Below are positions 1 through 9,257 of a stretch of 64,000 nt of DNA, piece after piece. The notes below the pieces were generated by a model. The model was not told the origin of the DNA. It ran no database searches and worked only from the letters and a program-made list of their open reading frames with translations. Made by a program: the position numbers and the translations under genes. The DNA comes from Paenibacillus tianjinensis (GTDB lineage: Bacteria; Bacillota; Bacilli; Paenibacillales; Paenibacillaceae), in NCBI RefSeq assembly GCF_017086365.1, contig NZ_CP070969.1:1302001-1366000 (forward strand). Direction: 5' to 3'. Position 1 is the stretch's first letter; every line of letters starts with the position of its first letter.

Positions 1-46
1 TTATGCTGGCGGAAATAATGTAGGAAATGTTGAAGGGAGAAACAAA

Positions 47-1009
47 ATGGTGAAGAATAATCAAAGCAAAATTGTCGATTGCACGATTCGTGATGGAGGA
101 CTCGTCAACAACTGGGATTTTAGCGTAGAATTTGTGCAGAATCTGTATGCCGGTCTGAATGAAGCCGGTGTTGATTATATGGAAATCGGTTATAAAAACT
201 CTCCCAAGCTGCTAAAAGGGGCTGAAGATGCAGGCCCATGGCGTTTCCTGAATGATGATTTCCTGCGCAAGGTTATTCCCCAAAAGGGAAACACCAAACT
301 GTCGGCGCTGGTAGATATCGGGCGGGTGGACGAAAATGATATTCTGCCGCGCAGCGAGAGTATGCTTGACCTGATCCGTGTAGCCTGCTACAGCAAGGAT
401 GTCGACAAAGCGCTGCAGCTGGTGCAGACTTTCCATGACCGCGGGTATGAAACAACCATTAATATTATGGCTCTGTCCAATGTGATGGAGAATGAGCTGC
501 TGGAAGCCTTTGAAATGATCCGCGAAAGTGTCGTTGATGTTGTTTATATTGTAGATTCTTACGGCAGTCTTGATCATAACGACATGAAATACCTGGTGGA
601 CAAGTTCAAAACCCATCTGCCTAACAAACGTCTGGGCGTACATACGCACAACAATCTGCAGCTGGCCTTCTCCAATACTCTTATTGCGGCTGAGCTGGGA
701 GTAGAACTGCTGGATGCCTCCTGCTACGGAATGGGACGTGCCGCCGGGAACTGCCCGACTGAGCTGCTGGTTACCCACTTGAAGAATACCAAGTATACGC
801 TGCGTCCGGTTCTTGATATTATCGAGCGTCTGATGATTCCGCTCTGTGAGAAAGAAGAGTGGGGATATATCATTCCATATATGATCACCGGCACTTTGGA
901 TGAGCACCCGCGCTCAGCGATGGCGCTCCGTTCATCAGAGGATAAAGATAAGGCTGTCGATTTCTATGACAAGCTGACAACGCCTGAGGTTAGCTTCGGA
1001 GATAAATAA
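47..1009 (+). CDS. HMGL/DRE-TIM aldolase-domain protein
   Basis: 320-residue protein of the DRE-TIM metallolyase superfamily (HMG-CoA lyase, homocitrate/isopropylmalate synthase and 4-hydroxy-2-oxovalerate aldolase relatives). The N-terminal CTIRDGG (about residues 12-18) is the metal/substrate loop at the start of the barrel, and GVHTHNN (about 203-209) supplies the two metal-binding histidines late in the barrel. YGMGRAAGN near residue 230 is the glycine-rich end of the barrel. The length fits a stand-alone lyase domain without the regulatory domain of the synthases. The ATG has a tgaagggaga ribosome-binding site. The gene is followed by its own terminator. The substrate cannot be told from sequence; such proteins are often annotated only as 'aldolase catalytic domain'. 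Confidence 0.8.
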   Translation: MVKNNQSKIVDCTIRDGGLVNNWDFSVEFVQNLYAGLNEAGVDYMEIGYKNSPKLLKGAEDAGPWRFLNDDFLRKVIPQKGNTKLSALVDIGRVDENDILPRSESMLDLIRVACYSKDVDKALQLVQTFHDRGYETTINIMALSNVMENELLEAFEMIRESVVDVVYIVDSYGSLDHNDMKYLVDKFKTHLPNKRLGVHTHNNLQLAFSNTLIAAELGVELLDASCYGMGRAAGNCPTELLVTHLKNTKYTLRPVLDIIERLMIPLCEKEEWGYIIPYMITGTLDEHPRSAMALRSSEDKDKAVDFYDKLTTPEVSFGDK

Positions 1010-1025
1010 TCGTCTTCATACAAAA

Positions 1026-1060
1026 GTGCCGACCTCTGCCTCAGAGGGAGGTGCTTTTTC
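1026..1060 (+). terminator. Rho-independent terminator after the aldolase gene
   Basis: CCTCTG-cct-CAGAGG hairpin with imperfect outer pairs (gtgc / gtgc region) runs into a TTTTTCTTTT tract just past the aldolase stop codon. Confidence 0.75.
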
Positions 1061-1179
1061 TTTTAAATATAAGTGGTGAGTGTAACTTTACAGGACATTA
1101 CAGCCGATATTTAAATGTAGGGCTCAAATCATTCATTCATCTATATAGTAGATATCATTTTTTTAGACGCGAGGGACTT

Positions 1180-3303
1180 ATGAGACAAGAAGAGAGAAAG
1201 ACAATCCAAGCGGCGATTATAGGGGCCGCACTGTTCCTTCTAATTCAGATTTTCCGTACACCGCTTAGTCACATCGAGAATCAGGATGTACTGCTAGCAC
1301 TCTATCTTATTATCGGCTGCTGCAATATTGCTTTTGGTTTTGCGATTTTTGCCCAAGGATGGCTGTTTTTCTCCGACAAATTATCCAGAGCAAGACTTTA
1401 TACCTCCGCTTTATTTTTAGGAGTATGCATCTTTGATTTTCTACACACCTTAAGTTTTGTAGGAATTCCTGCAATATCTTCTATTATCAGCACGAATCAA
1501 TCCCTTTGGCTGCTTACCTTTTCGCGTCTGGCCAGCGCATTCGGCATACTGTTTATTTTCAGCAAGGAAGACCAGCCTGTATCTGTAACGGGTAAAAAAA
1601 AGGTATTCGGTGTATCGCTCGTACTGATTGCCCTTTCGCTGTCGGTGCTGATCTTTAGCCATTCCATTGCTCAGGGATTTCCGGCCTATTCCTGGGTAAA
1701 CACGATGAAGCATCTGGTGGATATGGCGGTGTTGTTTGTCTATCTGCTTAGTGTCGGCATTATTGTATACCCGGGCAGGGTTGAGAAATCAGCCTCTCTG
1801 CTCATTATTATCCGTGCCCTGATCTTTTTCGCCTTGAGTCAGGTATTCTTCATGAACCTGTTAAGTGTCGGGGAGATGGATTATCTCTTTGGAATGCTCA
1901 GCAGCGGAATAGCTTATTATCTGATGCTCACCGGGGTCTACCGGCTGACAATCGATGAACCTTACCATGAGAATCAGCAGGCGGAAGCACGGATTAACTA
2001 TTTGGCGTATCACGATGATTTGACAGGTCTTCCGAATAGAAGGCGTCTGATGCAGCGAGTGGAAGAAATGATCGTGCAGAGTGAAAAAGATAAAAGCCGT
2101 GGATTCTCGGCGCTTGTCATTATGAATATTAATCATTTTAAAAATATCAATGACTCTTTGGGGCATTTCGCCGGCGATCTGCTGCTGCAGCTTGTTTCGG
2201 AGCGGTTTCAAAATGAGGTTCAGGTGAACGAAGAACTGTTCAGTATGGGGGCAGATGAGTTTGCCTTCTTGATGACGGAGCGGACTGGTGTAGAGAGCTG
2301 TCTGGTGCGCGCGTCAGAGCTTTTGCGGCTGTTCGAGACTCCAGTGCAGCTGGAATCCGGTGAATATCATATCTCTCTTAGCCTTGGGATGAGTATCCAC
2401 CCCGGTGATGGGGATACCGCGGAGCAGTTGATCCAGAATGCGGATACGGCTGTCCATAATGCCAAAGAGCAAAACGTGGAGATCCGCCGCTATATACCAT
2501 CCATGCAGATGAAGGCCAAAGAACGCCTCAAGCTGGAAAACGACCTGCGCCGGGCACTGGAGCGTGATGAATTCTATCTTGTCTATCAGCCGCAGGTACG
2601 GCTTGAGACCGAAGAGATTGTCGGGATGGAGGCACTGCTGCGCTGGAATCATCCGAAACGGGGGATGGTATCGCCTGTAGAGTTCATTCCGATTGCAGAA
2701 GAGAGCGGGCTTATCGTTCCTATCGGGGAGTGGGTACTCAAAACAGCCTGCCGGCAAAATAAAGAGTGGCAGGCAGTGGGATACCGCCCGATCTGTGTAT
2801 CCATTAACCTGTCCATGCGACAGTTTCTACAGCCTAATCTGGCCGGTAAAATTGATGCCATCCTGCAGGAGATCGGTCTTGATCCTTGTTATGTGGATTT
2901 GGAAATTACGGAAAGCATGACCTTGGACAAGGAAACCGCTTTTGACCAGCTTAACCGCTTGAAGCGGCTTGGCGTATTCATCAGCATTGATGATTTCGGC
3001 ACAGGCTATAGTTCCTTGCACTATTTGAAGAATATGCCGATTGACCGGCTGAAGATTGACCGTTCCTTCGTCTCTGAAGTGATGGAAGACAGCAATAATG
3101 CCGCAATTGTCTCTACGATTACATCCATGGCCCACCACTTGAAGCTGAAGGTTACTGCTGAAGGTGTAGAGAATAAAGATCAGCTGAACTTCTTACGCCA
3201 GCAGCATTGCCATGAAGCCCAAGGTTATCTGTTCAGCAAACCGGTAAAAGCCGCAGAATTTGAAACGGCATTCCTGAAGCCATTGCTGGAAGTATCAATG
3301 TAA
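1180..3303 (+). CDS. Membrane-bound GGDEF/EAL protein (probable c-di-GMP phosphodiesterase)
   Basis: 707 residues from the ATG at 1180, preceded by gaggga; the frame is open further upstream but without a better start. Residues 1 to about 255 are a seven-helix membrane sensor; the HTLSFVGIP motif is like the MASE3 domain. A GGDEF domain follows (about 270-440, starting DDLTGLPNR), but its signature reads MGADEF instead of GGDEF, so cyclase activity is doubtful. The C-terminal EAL domain (about 455-700) keeps the expected catalytic motifs: EALLRW, SINLS, EITES, DDFGTG, KIDRSF and AEGVE. I infer a c-di-GMP hydrolase whose GGDEF part is regulatory. It is a single gene, with tRNA-Gly next downstream. 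Confidence 0.88.
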   Translation: MRQEERKTIQAAIIGAALFLLIQIFRTPLSHIENQDVLLALYLIIGCCNIAFGFAIFAQGWLFFSDKLSRARLYTSALFLGVCIFDFLHTLSFVGIPAISSIISTNQSLWLLTFSRLASAFGILFIFSKEDQPVSVTGKKKVFGVSLVLIALSLSVLIFSHSIAQGFPAYSWVNTMKHLVDMAVLFVYLLSVGIIVYPGRVEKSASLLIIIRALIFFALSQVFFMNLLSVGEMDYLFGMLSSGIAYYLMLTGVYRLTIDEPYHENQQAEARINYLAYHDDLTGLPNRRRLMQRVEEMIVQSEKDKSRGFSALVIMNINHFKNINDSLGHFAGDLLLQLVSERFQNEVQVNEELFSMGADEFAFLMTERTGVESCLVRASELLRLFETPVQLESGEYHISLSLGMSIHPGDGDTAEQLIQNADTAVHNAKEQNVEIRRYIPSMQMKAKERLKLENDLRRALERDEFYLVYQPQVRLETEEIVGMEALLRWNHPKRGMVSPVEFIPIAEESGLIVPIGEWVLKTACRQNKEWQAVGYRPICVSINLSMRQFLQPNLAGKIDAILQEIGLDPCYVDLEITESMTLDKETAFDQLNRLKRLGVFISIDDFGTGYSSLHYLKNMPIDRLKIDRSFVSEVMEDSNNAAIVSTITSMAHHLKLKVTAEGVENKDQLNFLRQQHCHEAQGYLFSKPVKAAEFETAFLKPLLEVSM

Positions 3304-3325
3304 GCGGAGTGGAAAGTCATTAGGG

Positions 3326-3354
3326 TTGCATTTTATTCATCGGAATGATACAAT
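3326..3354 (+). promoter_or_regulatory. Sigma-A promoter of tRNA-Gly
   Basis: TTGCAT (-35) and TACAAT (-10) with a 17-base spacer lie 25 bases before the tRNA. Both boxes are one base from consensus. Confidence 0.7.
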
Positions 3355-3378
3355 ATCTTTTGTCTTCACTTTACGCTC

Positions 3379-3452
3379 GCGGGTGTAGTTCAATGGTAGA
3401 ACTTTAGCCTTCCAAGCTAATAGCGTGGGTTCGATTCCCATCACCCGCTCCA
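3379..3452 (+). tRNA. tRNA-Gly(TCC)
   Basis: 74 bases with encoded CCA. The acceptor stem pairs GCGGGTG with CACCCGC, the D arm contains AGTTCAATGGTAGAACT, and the anticodon stem TTAGC/GCTAA encloses loop CTTCCAA with anticodon TCC. The T arm reads GTGGG-TTCGATT-CCCAT. It reads GGA codons. It has its own promoter and terminator. Confidence 0.97.
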
Positions 3453-3470
3453 ATATTTAACTTCTAAAAT

Positions 3471-3494
3471 CCTTGTTATGCAAGGGTTTTTTTC
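3471..3494 (+). terminator. Terminator of tRNA-Gly
   Basis: CCTTG-ttatg-CAAGG hairpin followed by seven T, 19 bases after the tRNA CCA end. Confidence 0.75.
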
Positions 3495-3514
3495 TACGTT
3501 TGCCCGTTTCACTA

Positions 3515-3950
3515 TCAAAATCCTACTACCGTTCTACCGAAGCGGATGCGCTCGTCATGAAACATACGTCCTACGGGTTCGACGTGCTTGCTCTCGTTGG
3601 TGAACTCCGATTTAAACACCATTACACTCTTTCTGAACTGCATGAGGAGCTGAATCGCCGGGGAGTCGTGACCTCCGAGAGAAACTGCGAGCGGCTGTAT
3701 GAGCGATACTTGACGCTACTTCGCGCTTCGGTTACCGACCATCTTCGTGAAATCTTAATTGAAGTGGTTAACGAGCAACGACTTATTAAAACGGCTCAGT
3801 CGTGTGGAGTATGAAGATTACTTTAAAGAGCGTAAGGGATGAGAGTCCCGGCTTCACGAAGGCACAAACCGCCTGCGCTTCCGCCGAGACCCTCATCTTT
3901 ATTTAAGCCGTCTTGTAAAACGTATTTGTTTGCTAATTGGGCAGACGTAG
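3515..3950 (+). pseudogene. Transposase relic with internal deletion
   Basis: An open frame (to 3814) encodes about 90 residues, including YGFDVLALVGELRF and a helix-turn-helix-like LSELHEELNRRGVV, that resemble as I remember it the N-terminal region of a DDE-transposase-like insertion-sequence family. At about 3775-3795 the sequence moves to the +1 frame, which reads LSRVEYEDYFKERKG, a stop (TGA at 3840-3842), and then a basic tail ending LVKRICLLIGQT with a stop at 3948-3950. I read this as the two ends of one gene with the catalytic middle deleted, plus a nonsense mutation. The TTG that would open the frame lies inside the tRNA terminator, so there is no plausible start. The family assignment is tentative; decay is clear from the stops. 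Confidence 0.55.
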
Positions 3951-4023
3951 TTTTTTTGTCCTCATATGAATGTTAATTTATAAGAGGGTATTTCCTGTGC
4001 GGTCTGTTCCAGTAGAAACAGCT

Positions 4024-4050
4024 TAACTTCTGGGTTGCATTTGCCGATAA
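4024..4050 (+). promoter_or_regulatory. Sigma-D (motility) type promoter for the chemoreceptor operon
   Basis: TAAC, 15 bases, then GCCGATAA. The Bacillus sigma-D consensus is TAAA-N15-GCCGATAT, so only one base differs in each box. It is placed 40 bases before the chemoreceptor start, a gene class known to depend on sigma-D. Confidence 0.7.
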
Positions 4051-4090
4051 TATAAACAAATAAAACTACATGATGAGTGGAGGAAGTCTT

Positions 4091-5797
4091 TTGTCTTTTT
4101 CGATGCGCAGTAAGTTATACTTAAGTTTTTCTTCCATTATTGTTATTTTGCTGGTGACTGTTGCTGTATCTAATTCGATGACACAGCGCATCACCCATTT
4201 AACAAACGATATTACGCTTGCCCAGGAACGCTTGGAAAATGCTCAAATGTTAAATTTATTTGCCAGAATGGCCAATGATGATGGAGCGCATTATTTGCTT
4301 GCACCCGATCATTTAAAGGATAATTTTATGAGCAGATATAATACAGATGTAGAATCTGTAAAAAAAAAGTTGATGTACTTGAAAACAATTACTGAAAATA
4401 AGGAATCCAAAAGCATCCAAAAATTCGAACAGTATTGGGATACTTATCAGAAAAACACTGAAGAAATCATGAGTTTAAGAGAAAGCGGTGACCTAACGAA
4501 TGCACAAGACCGATTCACAAGACGTTCATTCGATCCTGTCGCCTTCTCGCTTGTATCCTTTGCTAAAGAGGAAGAACTAAGAGTAGAACAATATAAAGAC
4601 CAGATTGCAGCGGCCGGCCAAACAAACAAATTCGTAAATATCCTCATGGCCGCTATAGCGACTGTGCTTTCGCTTACGATTGCATTTTTAATATCTAACT
4701 ATTTAATCCGCAGAATAAGATTATTGAAAACTTCGGCGATAACAGTTGCACAAGGAGACTTATCTGTCCCTGAACTGCATTTTAAAGGGAAAGATGAACT
4801 CACGGATTTAGCCGTGGCATTTAATACAATGACTCAATCACTTCGTTCATTGATCAGCAGTGCAGGTGATGTGTCCATGCAGGTAGCTGCCTCTTCTGCC
4901 CAGTTACAATTCAGTGCGGAGCAGACAAGCAGTGCTACTGCGCATATTGCCGCCATTATGCAGGAGTTTACGACTGGAACGGAAAAACAGGCCAATCATG
5001 TCGAGAAAGACATGCAGATTATCAAACAATTATCTACTAACGTTCATCAAATCACAGCAAATAATCAGACGGTACTTAACTCAATAAATACTACTTCAGA
5101 GACGGCTATACAAGGAAAGTTGGATCTGGTAAATGCTATTCAACAAGTGCGTGTTATCGAAGAGAGCAACACTAAGCTAGGCAGAATTGTATCCGGCTTT
5201 AACAACCAAGCTAATCAAATTGGAGAGGCTATACGACTGATTATGCAGATCACGAAGCAAACGGAGCTGCTTGCTTTGAATGCTAGTATTGAAGCTGCAC
5301 GTGCAGGTGAGCACGGAAAAGGTTTTGCGGTAGTAGCAGGAGAGGTTCGCAAGCTTTCAGAGCAATCCAAAGAATCAGCTAATCAGATTGCTGCTCTGAT
5401 TACCGGTATCCAGGAAGAGGCGGGTATAGCAAGAAGTGAAATGAATCATGGAACAATAGAAGTTCAGAAAGGGATCCAACTCATTGAAATTGCCGGCAAC
5501 TCTTTTGAAGGGATTCTCAACCTGATCGGGAAGGTACAAAAGGATATTGTAGAAGTAACGCGCTCTATGGGATACATCCAGGAAGATACAGAGAACTTGG
5601 TTGGAACTATGGAACAAATATCTGAGATTGCCAAAGAAAATGCATCGGGTACACATGGTGTTGCCGCCTCTACCGAGCAGCAGCTTGCATCGATGGAAGA
5701 GATTTCTGCATCATCATCAGCTTTAGCCAACCTGGCAGAAGAGTTAAGTGACCTGATTGGTCAATTCAAATTGGCGAAAAAGGAAAATGAACAATGA
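4091..5797 (+). CDS. Methyl-accepting chemotaxis protein
   Basis: Transmembrane chemoreceptor, 568 residues from the TTG at 4091. I prefer this start because GTGGAGGAA ends 6-7 bases before it, whereas the in-frame ATGs at 4070 and 4073 have no ribosome-binding site. Order: membrane segment 1 (about 6-26), a helical extracellular sensor of about 155 residues (four-helix-bundle type), membrane segment 2 (about 182-205), HAMP linker, then a signalling coiled coil with the conserved tip [17 protein letters not shown], where CheA/CheW bind. There is no CheR/CheB-tethering pentapeptide at the C-terminus (ends KENEQ). The stop overlaps the start of the following binding lipoprotein by four bases, so the two are probably co-translated and may sense one ligand together. 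Confidence 0.92.
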   Translation: MSFSMRSKLYLSFSSIIVILLVTVAVSNSMTQRITHLTNDITLAQERLENAQMLNLFARMANDDGAHYLLAPDHLKDNFMSRYNTDVESVKKKLMYLKTITENKESKSIQKFEQYWDTYQKNTEEIMSLRESGDLTNAQDRFTRRSFDPVAFSLVSFAKEEELRVEQYKDQIAAAGQTNKFVNILMAAIATVLSLTIAFLISNYLIRRIRLLKTSAITVAQGDLSVPELHFKGKDELTDLAVAFNTMTQSLRSLISSAGDVSMQVAASSAQLQFSAEQTSSATAHIAAIMQEFTTGTEKQANHVEKDMQIIKQLSTNVHQITANNQTVLNSINTTSETAIQGKLDLVNAIQQVRVIEESNTKLGRIVSGFNNQANQIGEAIRLIMQITKQTELLALNASIEAARAGEHGKGFAVVAGEVRKLSEQSKESANQIAALITGIQEEAGIARSEMNHGTIEVQKGIQLIEIAGNSFEGILNLIGKVQKDIVEVTRSMGYIQEDTENLVGTMEQISEIAKENASGTHGVAASTEQQLASMEEISASSSALANLAEELSDLIGQFKLAKKENEQ

Positions 5798-7032
5798 GAA
5801 AAAAATTGAATATGCTTTTAGGCTCAGCATTAATGATGCTTCTACTTTCGGCTTGCGCTAATTCTGCAGCAGATAAAGTTGAGTTGACATTTTGGACGAC
5901 TACGGATAAAGGGGAACAAACAGACTTTTTACAACAACGGATTGATGCGTATAATGCAGAACATCCCAACGTGAAAGTGACGCTTGCACCGGTGGATTTT
6001 AGTACTGCTTCAAACCAGTTTAAATCAGCTTTGCTTAGTGGCGAAAAGGTGGATATCTTTCGCTCAGATAATAGCTGGATACCAGAATTTGCGGACTTAG
6101 GGTTACTGTATCCACTGGATGAGCTAGCATCAGACAAAGATAGAGCAAGTTATGTTACCTCTGCTCTGCAATCAAACGAGTATCAAGGGAGCCTTTATGG
6201 TTTGCCTTCTGTGTTAGAAGCGCCGGCACTTCTATATAATAAACGGATATTACATGAAGCTGGATATAGTTCACCTCCAGCTACTATGGACGAATTGCTG
6301 CAGATCGCCAAGAAAGTTTCATCTAAAGATCGTTATGGAGTCTATTTAAATAATGATGCTTATTATGCATTGCCTTACCTATGGGCTTTTGGCGGAAGCA
6401 CAATAACAGATGATAAAAAAATCGAACTTACGTCTGCTAATTCAATTAGTGCCTTATCCTTTATGCTTCAATTAAAACAAGAAGGGGCCACTCAGAAGTA
6501 TCCTGATTTCAGTGATTCTTATAGCAGAATGATGCAGGATTTCTCAGAGGGGAAATCAGCAATGATTATCAATGGACCCTGGGCTGTTCTGGAAATTCTG
6601 GAAGGGAGCGAATTCAAGGACGCAGATAATCTTGGTATTGCTCAGATTCCGGCAGGACCAAACGGGCAAGGCTCTCCAATAGGTGGACATAGCTTCGTAG
6701 TTTCGAATTACAGTGATTATCCGGAAGAAGCTTACGAAGTCATTAAATATCTAACTAGTGAAGAAATCCAGCTACTCCAGTCGGAAAGACTTAGAACATT
6801 GCCTACACAGACCAGTGTCTATCAAAATCAAAAGCTGGCTGATGATCCCATTATCCAGGGATTTAAGGATCAGGTAGATGTAGCAAAAGCAAGGCCTCTA
6901 ATTCCGGAAGGCTCCCAGATGTTTAACGATTTCACTCCTAATCTCACGGATATTTTACTTGGCAAACAATCTGTTCAGGCTGGCGTTCAAAAGATTGAAC
7001 AAGCATGGAAACTTATGCTGAATATAGAGTGA
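5794..7032 (+). CDS. Extracellular solute-binding lipoprotein coupled to the chemoreceptor
   Basis: 412-residue family 1 (sugar-type) ABC binding protein. The signal peptide ends in lipobox LLSAC with the lipidated cysteine at residue 21. The mature part begins with the usual ELTFWTTTD strand and contains the [11 protein letters not shown] segment typical of maltose-type binding proteins. It overlaps the chemoreceptor stop (ATGA). No permease or ATPase follows: the gene ends in a terminator and the next gene is on the other strand. Either it presents a ligand to the chemoreceptor, or it works with a transporter encoded elsewhere. The ligand is unknown; a carbohydrate is the family default. 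Confidence 0.88.
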   Translation: MRKKLNMLLGSALMMLLLSACANSAADKVELTFWTTTDKGEQTDFLQQRIDAYNAEHPNVKVTLAPVDFSTASNQFKSALLSGEKVDIFRSDNSWIPEFADLGLLYPLDELASDKDRASYVTSALQSNEYQGSLYGLPSVLEAPALLYNKRILHEAGYSSPPATMDELLQIAKKVSSKDRYGVYLNNDAYYALPYLWAFGGSTITDDKKIELTSANSISALSFMLQLKQEGATQKYPDFSDSYSRMMQDFSEGKSAMIINGPWAVLEILEGSEFKDADNLGIAQIPAGPNGQGSPIGGHSFVVSNYSDYPEEAYEVIKYLTSEEIQLLQSERLRTLPTQTSVYQNQKLADDPIIQGFKDQVDVAKARPLIPEGSQMFNDFTPNLTDILLGKQSVQAGVQKIEQAWKLMLNIE

Positions 7033-7047
7033 ATAGAAACACAGAAA

Positions 7048-7090
7048 AGCTAGGCTCTCGGAATACCCCGGGAGCCTGGCTTTATTACTG
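7048..7090. terminator. Terminator between convergent genes
   Basis: AGGCTCTCGG / CCGGGAGCCT hairpin around an AATAC-type loop, followed by GGCTTTATT on the plus strand. It separates the binding-protein gene from the convergent dipeptidase. Confidence 0.7.
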
Positions 7091-7124
7091 CATATATCAC
7101 GTCACGAATACCTAGCGGTCTCGC

Positions 7125-8480
7125 TTATACCGTCTTCAGGAATTCAACAATCGTAAGCAAGCCCTTATCAAAGTTCTCCAGGTTGAAGTGCTCATCCGGA
7201 GCATGCAGGTTCTCGTCATCAAGACCAAAGCCCATCAGGACAACCGGCGCCTTCAGAATGCGGGAGAAGCTCTCCATAATCGGGATCGATCCTCCGTCTT
7301 TGGTGAAGAGCGCGCGGGTGCCGTATACTTTGCCAAAAGCATCTGCAGCCGTCTGCAGAATCGGGTTCGACGGATCAATGTTGAAGGCGCGCGCTTTTTC
7401 CATCTGCTTTACCTGTACTTTGGCCCCTGCCTGGATGTTGGCATTCAGATGAGCTTCCACAGCATCCAGAATATGCTGCGGATCCTGGTCGCCGACCAGT
7501 CGGCAGGTAATCTTAGCATGGGCTTCCTTAGGAATGACGGTTTTGCTGCCTTCCCCTTGGAAGCCGCCGTAGACACCGTTAAGCTCAAGCGTTGGACGGG
7601 CACCGACCCGCTCAACAAAGCTGTAGCCTTCTTCACCGTATAGCTGGTCGAGGCCGAGGGATTCTCTGATCTTCTCTTCATTCACACCTTGCTTAGCGAA
7701 CTCTTCACGCAGCAGCGGGGAGAGCTCAGGTACGCCCTGGTAGAAGCCTTCAACGGCTACGCGGCCTTTGTCATCATGAAGCGAGCTGAGCAAGGAGACC
7801 AGCGCATGCAGTGCATTAGGGACCCCGCCGCCGTAAGAGCCGGAGTGTAAATCTGTAGAAGCCGTATGGACGCTGACTTCAAGGGAGCAGAGGCCACGCA
7901 GTCCTGTGCAGATCGCCGGGCGCCCGCGTTCCAGGAGGGCGGTGTCGGAGACAAGTACCGCATCTGCTGCCAGCTTATCCTTGCTTGCTTCCAGGAACGG
8001 AGGCAGATTTACGCTGCCGATTTCTTCTTCACCTTCGATGCACAGCTTGATATTGACCGGCAGTGTGCCTTCCTGTTTAAGGATCGCTTCGATGGCTTTG
8101 ATGTGCATGAACACCTGGCCTTTATCGTCAGTTGCTCCGCGTGCATACAGCTTGCCGTCGCGGATTTCCGGTTCGAACGGAGGCGTTGTCCACAGGTTCA
8201 GCGGATCTACCGGCTGCACGTCATAGTGGCCATAGACCAGAATAGTAGGCTTCCCTGGAGCATGCAGGTAATCGGCATAAATTACGGGATGGCCTGCAGT
8301 AGGATGGATTTCAATATTCTCGAGGCCCGCGCGTTTCAGGGTGTCAGTCAGCCAATGAGCTGCCGAGTTTACGTCCTCTTTATGCACAGAAAGGGCAGAA
8401 ATACTGGGAATGGCCAGCCATTCCTTCAGTTCAGCGAGCTGAGCATCGCGCTCAGCCTGGAAATATTGTTCATAAGTCAT
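7125..8480 (-). CDS. M20 family dipeptidase
   Basis: 451-residue cytosolic zinc peptidase/deacylase of the M20 family, dipeptidase branch. Visible metal-site motifs are VYGHYDVQP (about 85-93, first histidine), ARGATDDKGQ (bridging aspartate) and EGEEEIGS (general base and metal glutamates); a lid/dimerisation domain sits between about 190 and 310 as in other M20 enzymes. The ATG at 8480 is preceded by AAGGAGGT about 12 bases upstream, slightly long, but the frame further upstream has no better start. It is a single gene, convergent with the binding-protein gene. The substrate range cannot be set from sequence; annotated relatives include carnosine-type and general dipeptidases. Confidence 0.88.
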   Translation of the reverse strand: MTYEQYFQAERDAQLAELKEWLAIPSISALSVHKEDVNSAAHWLTDTLKRAGLENIEIHPTAGHPVIYADYLHAPGKPTILVYGHYDVQPVDPLNLWTTPPFEPEIRDGKLYARGATDDKGQVFMHIKAIEAILKQEGTLPVNIKLCIEGEEEIGSVNLPPFLEASKDKLAADAVLVSDTALLERGRPAICTGLRGLCSLEVSVHTASTDLHSGSYGGGVPNALHALVSLLSSLHDDKGRVAVEGFYQGVPELSPLLREEFAKQGVNEEKIRESLGLDQLYGEEGYSFVERVGARPTLELNGVYGGFQGEGSKTVIPKEAHAKITCRLVGDQDPQHILDAVEAHLNANIQAGAKVQVKQMEKARAFNIDPSNPILQTAADAFGKVYGTRALFTKDGGSIPIMESFSRILKAPVVLMGFGLDDENLHAPDEHFNLENFDKGLLTIVEFLKTV

Positions 8481-8799
8481 AGTGAATATGTACCTCCTTG
8501 GAGTTTCGCTGCGCAAAACCGTCCAGATAAGCTTAAATCCTGAACCGGACCGTTAATTGACCACCGGCTAGTTTGGCAGTGTAATGCATCCATTATACTG
8601 GAGAACTCATTATGGATCAAAACAGATTGTAAATCCGGTTACCAGCCGATCCAGCTTCAGCGTTTATACTAGCGATGTTTATAAAGAGATCAGTACTCTT
8701 CCGGTTGTTGATTACGTTCAGTAACCATGCTAGACTTAACTGACCTATGGCGCAAAAAGGCACTATTGATGCTTAGGTTACATGGAGGTAGGTAAGCTG

Positions 8800-9255
8800 A
8801 TGGACCGATCATTCATTGCGCAAGGCCGGCTGCAGCCGGTGCTGGAGGATTGCACCATTACCCGGCAGATTCTGGACCGGGTCGGCGATAAGTGGAGTGT
8901 GCTGATCATCGTCAATCTCGGTACCGGACCCTTGCGGTTCAAGGAGCTGCAGCGGCGCTCCGTTGGCATCTCACAGCGGATGCTGGCCCAGACCCTCCGT
9001 TTTTTGGAGCGGGATGGCATGGTCTGGCGCAAAGCTACACCCACGGTCCCTTTAACGGTTGAATATGGTCTAACTGCGTTGGGGGAATCCCTGCTGCAGC
9101 CGCTGACTTCTCTGGTCGGTTGGGTAAACAGGAATCGTGAAGAAGTTACTAGTGCACGTATAAACTATGACAGCAGGCTAGAGGATGCCATAACGGCAGA
9201 CAGCCTGGAAGAAACAACAGCATCGCCAGCGGCGGGAGCGATAGGAGCGGAATAA
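8800..9255 (+). CDS. HxlR-type winged-helix regulator
   Basis: 151-residue DNA-binding protein of the HxlR/MarR-like group. The motif DCTITRQILDRVGDKWSVLI near the N-terminus is the family hallmark, including the cysteine used for electrophile or redox sensing in several members (YodB, HypR). The wing and recognition helix follow in LRFKELQRRSVGISQRMLAQTLRFLE. I place the start at the ATG at 8800, because GGAGGT at 8784-8789 serves it and would lie inside the coding region of the longer version. Three bases separate it from the methyltransferase, so the two probably share a transcript. The target genes are unknown. Confidence 0.88.
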   Translation: MDRSFIAQGRLQPVLEDCTITRQILDRVGDKWSVLIIVNLGTGPLRFKELQRRSVGISQRMLAQTLRFLERDGMVWRKATPTVPLTVEYGLTALGESLLQPLTSLVGWVNRNREEVTSARINYDSRLEDAITADSLEETTASPAAGAIGAE

Positions 9256-9257
9256 TA

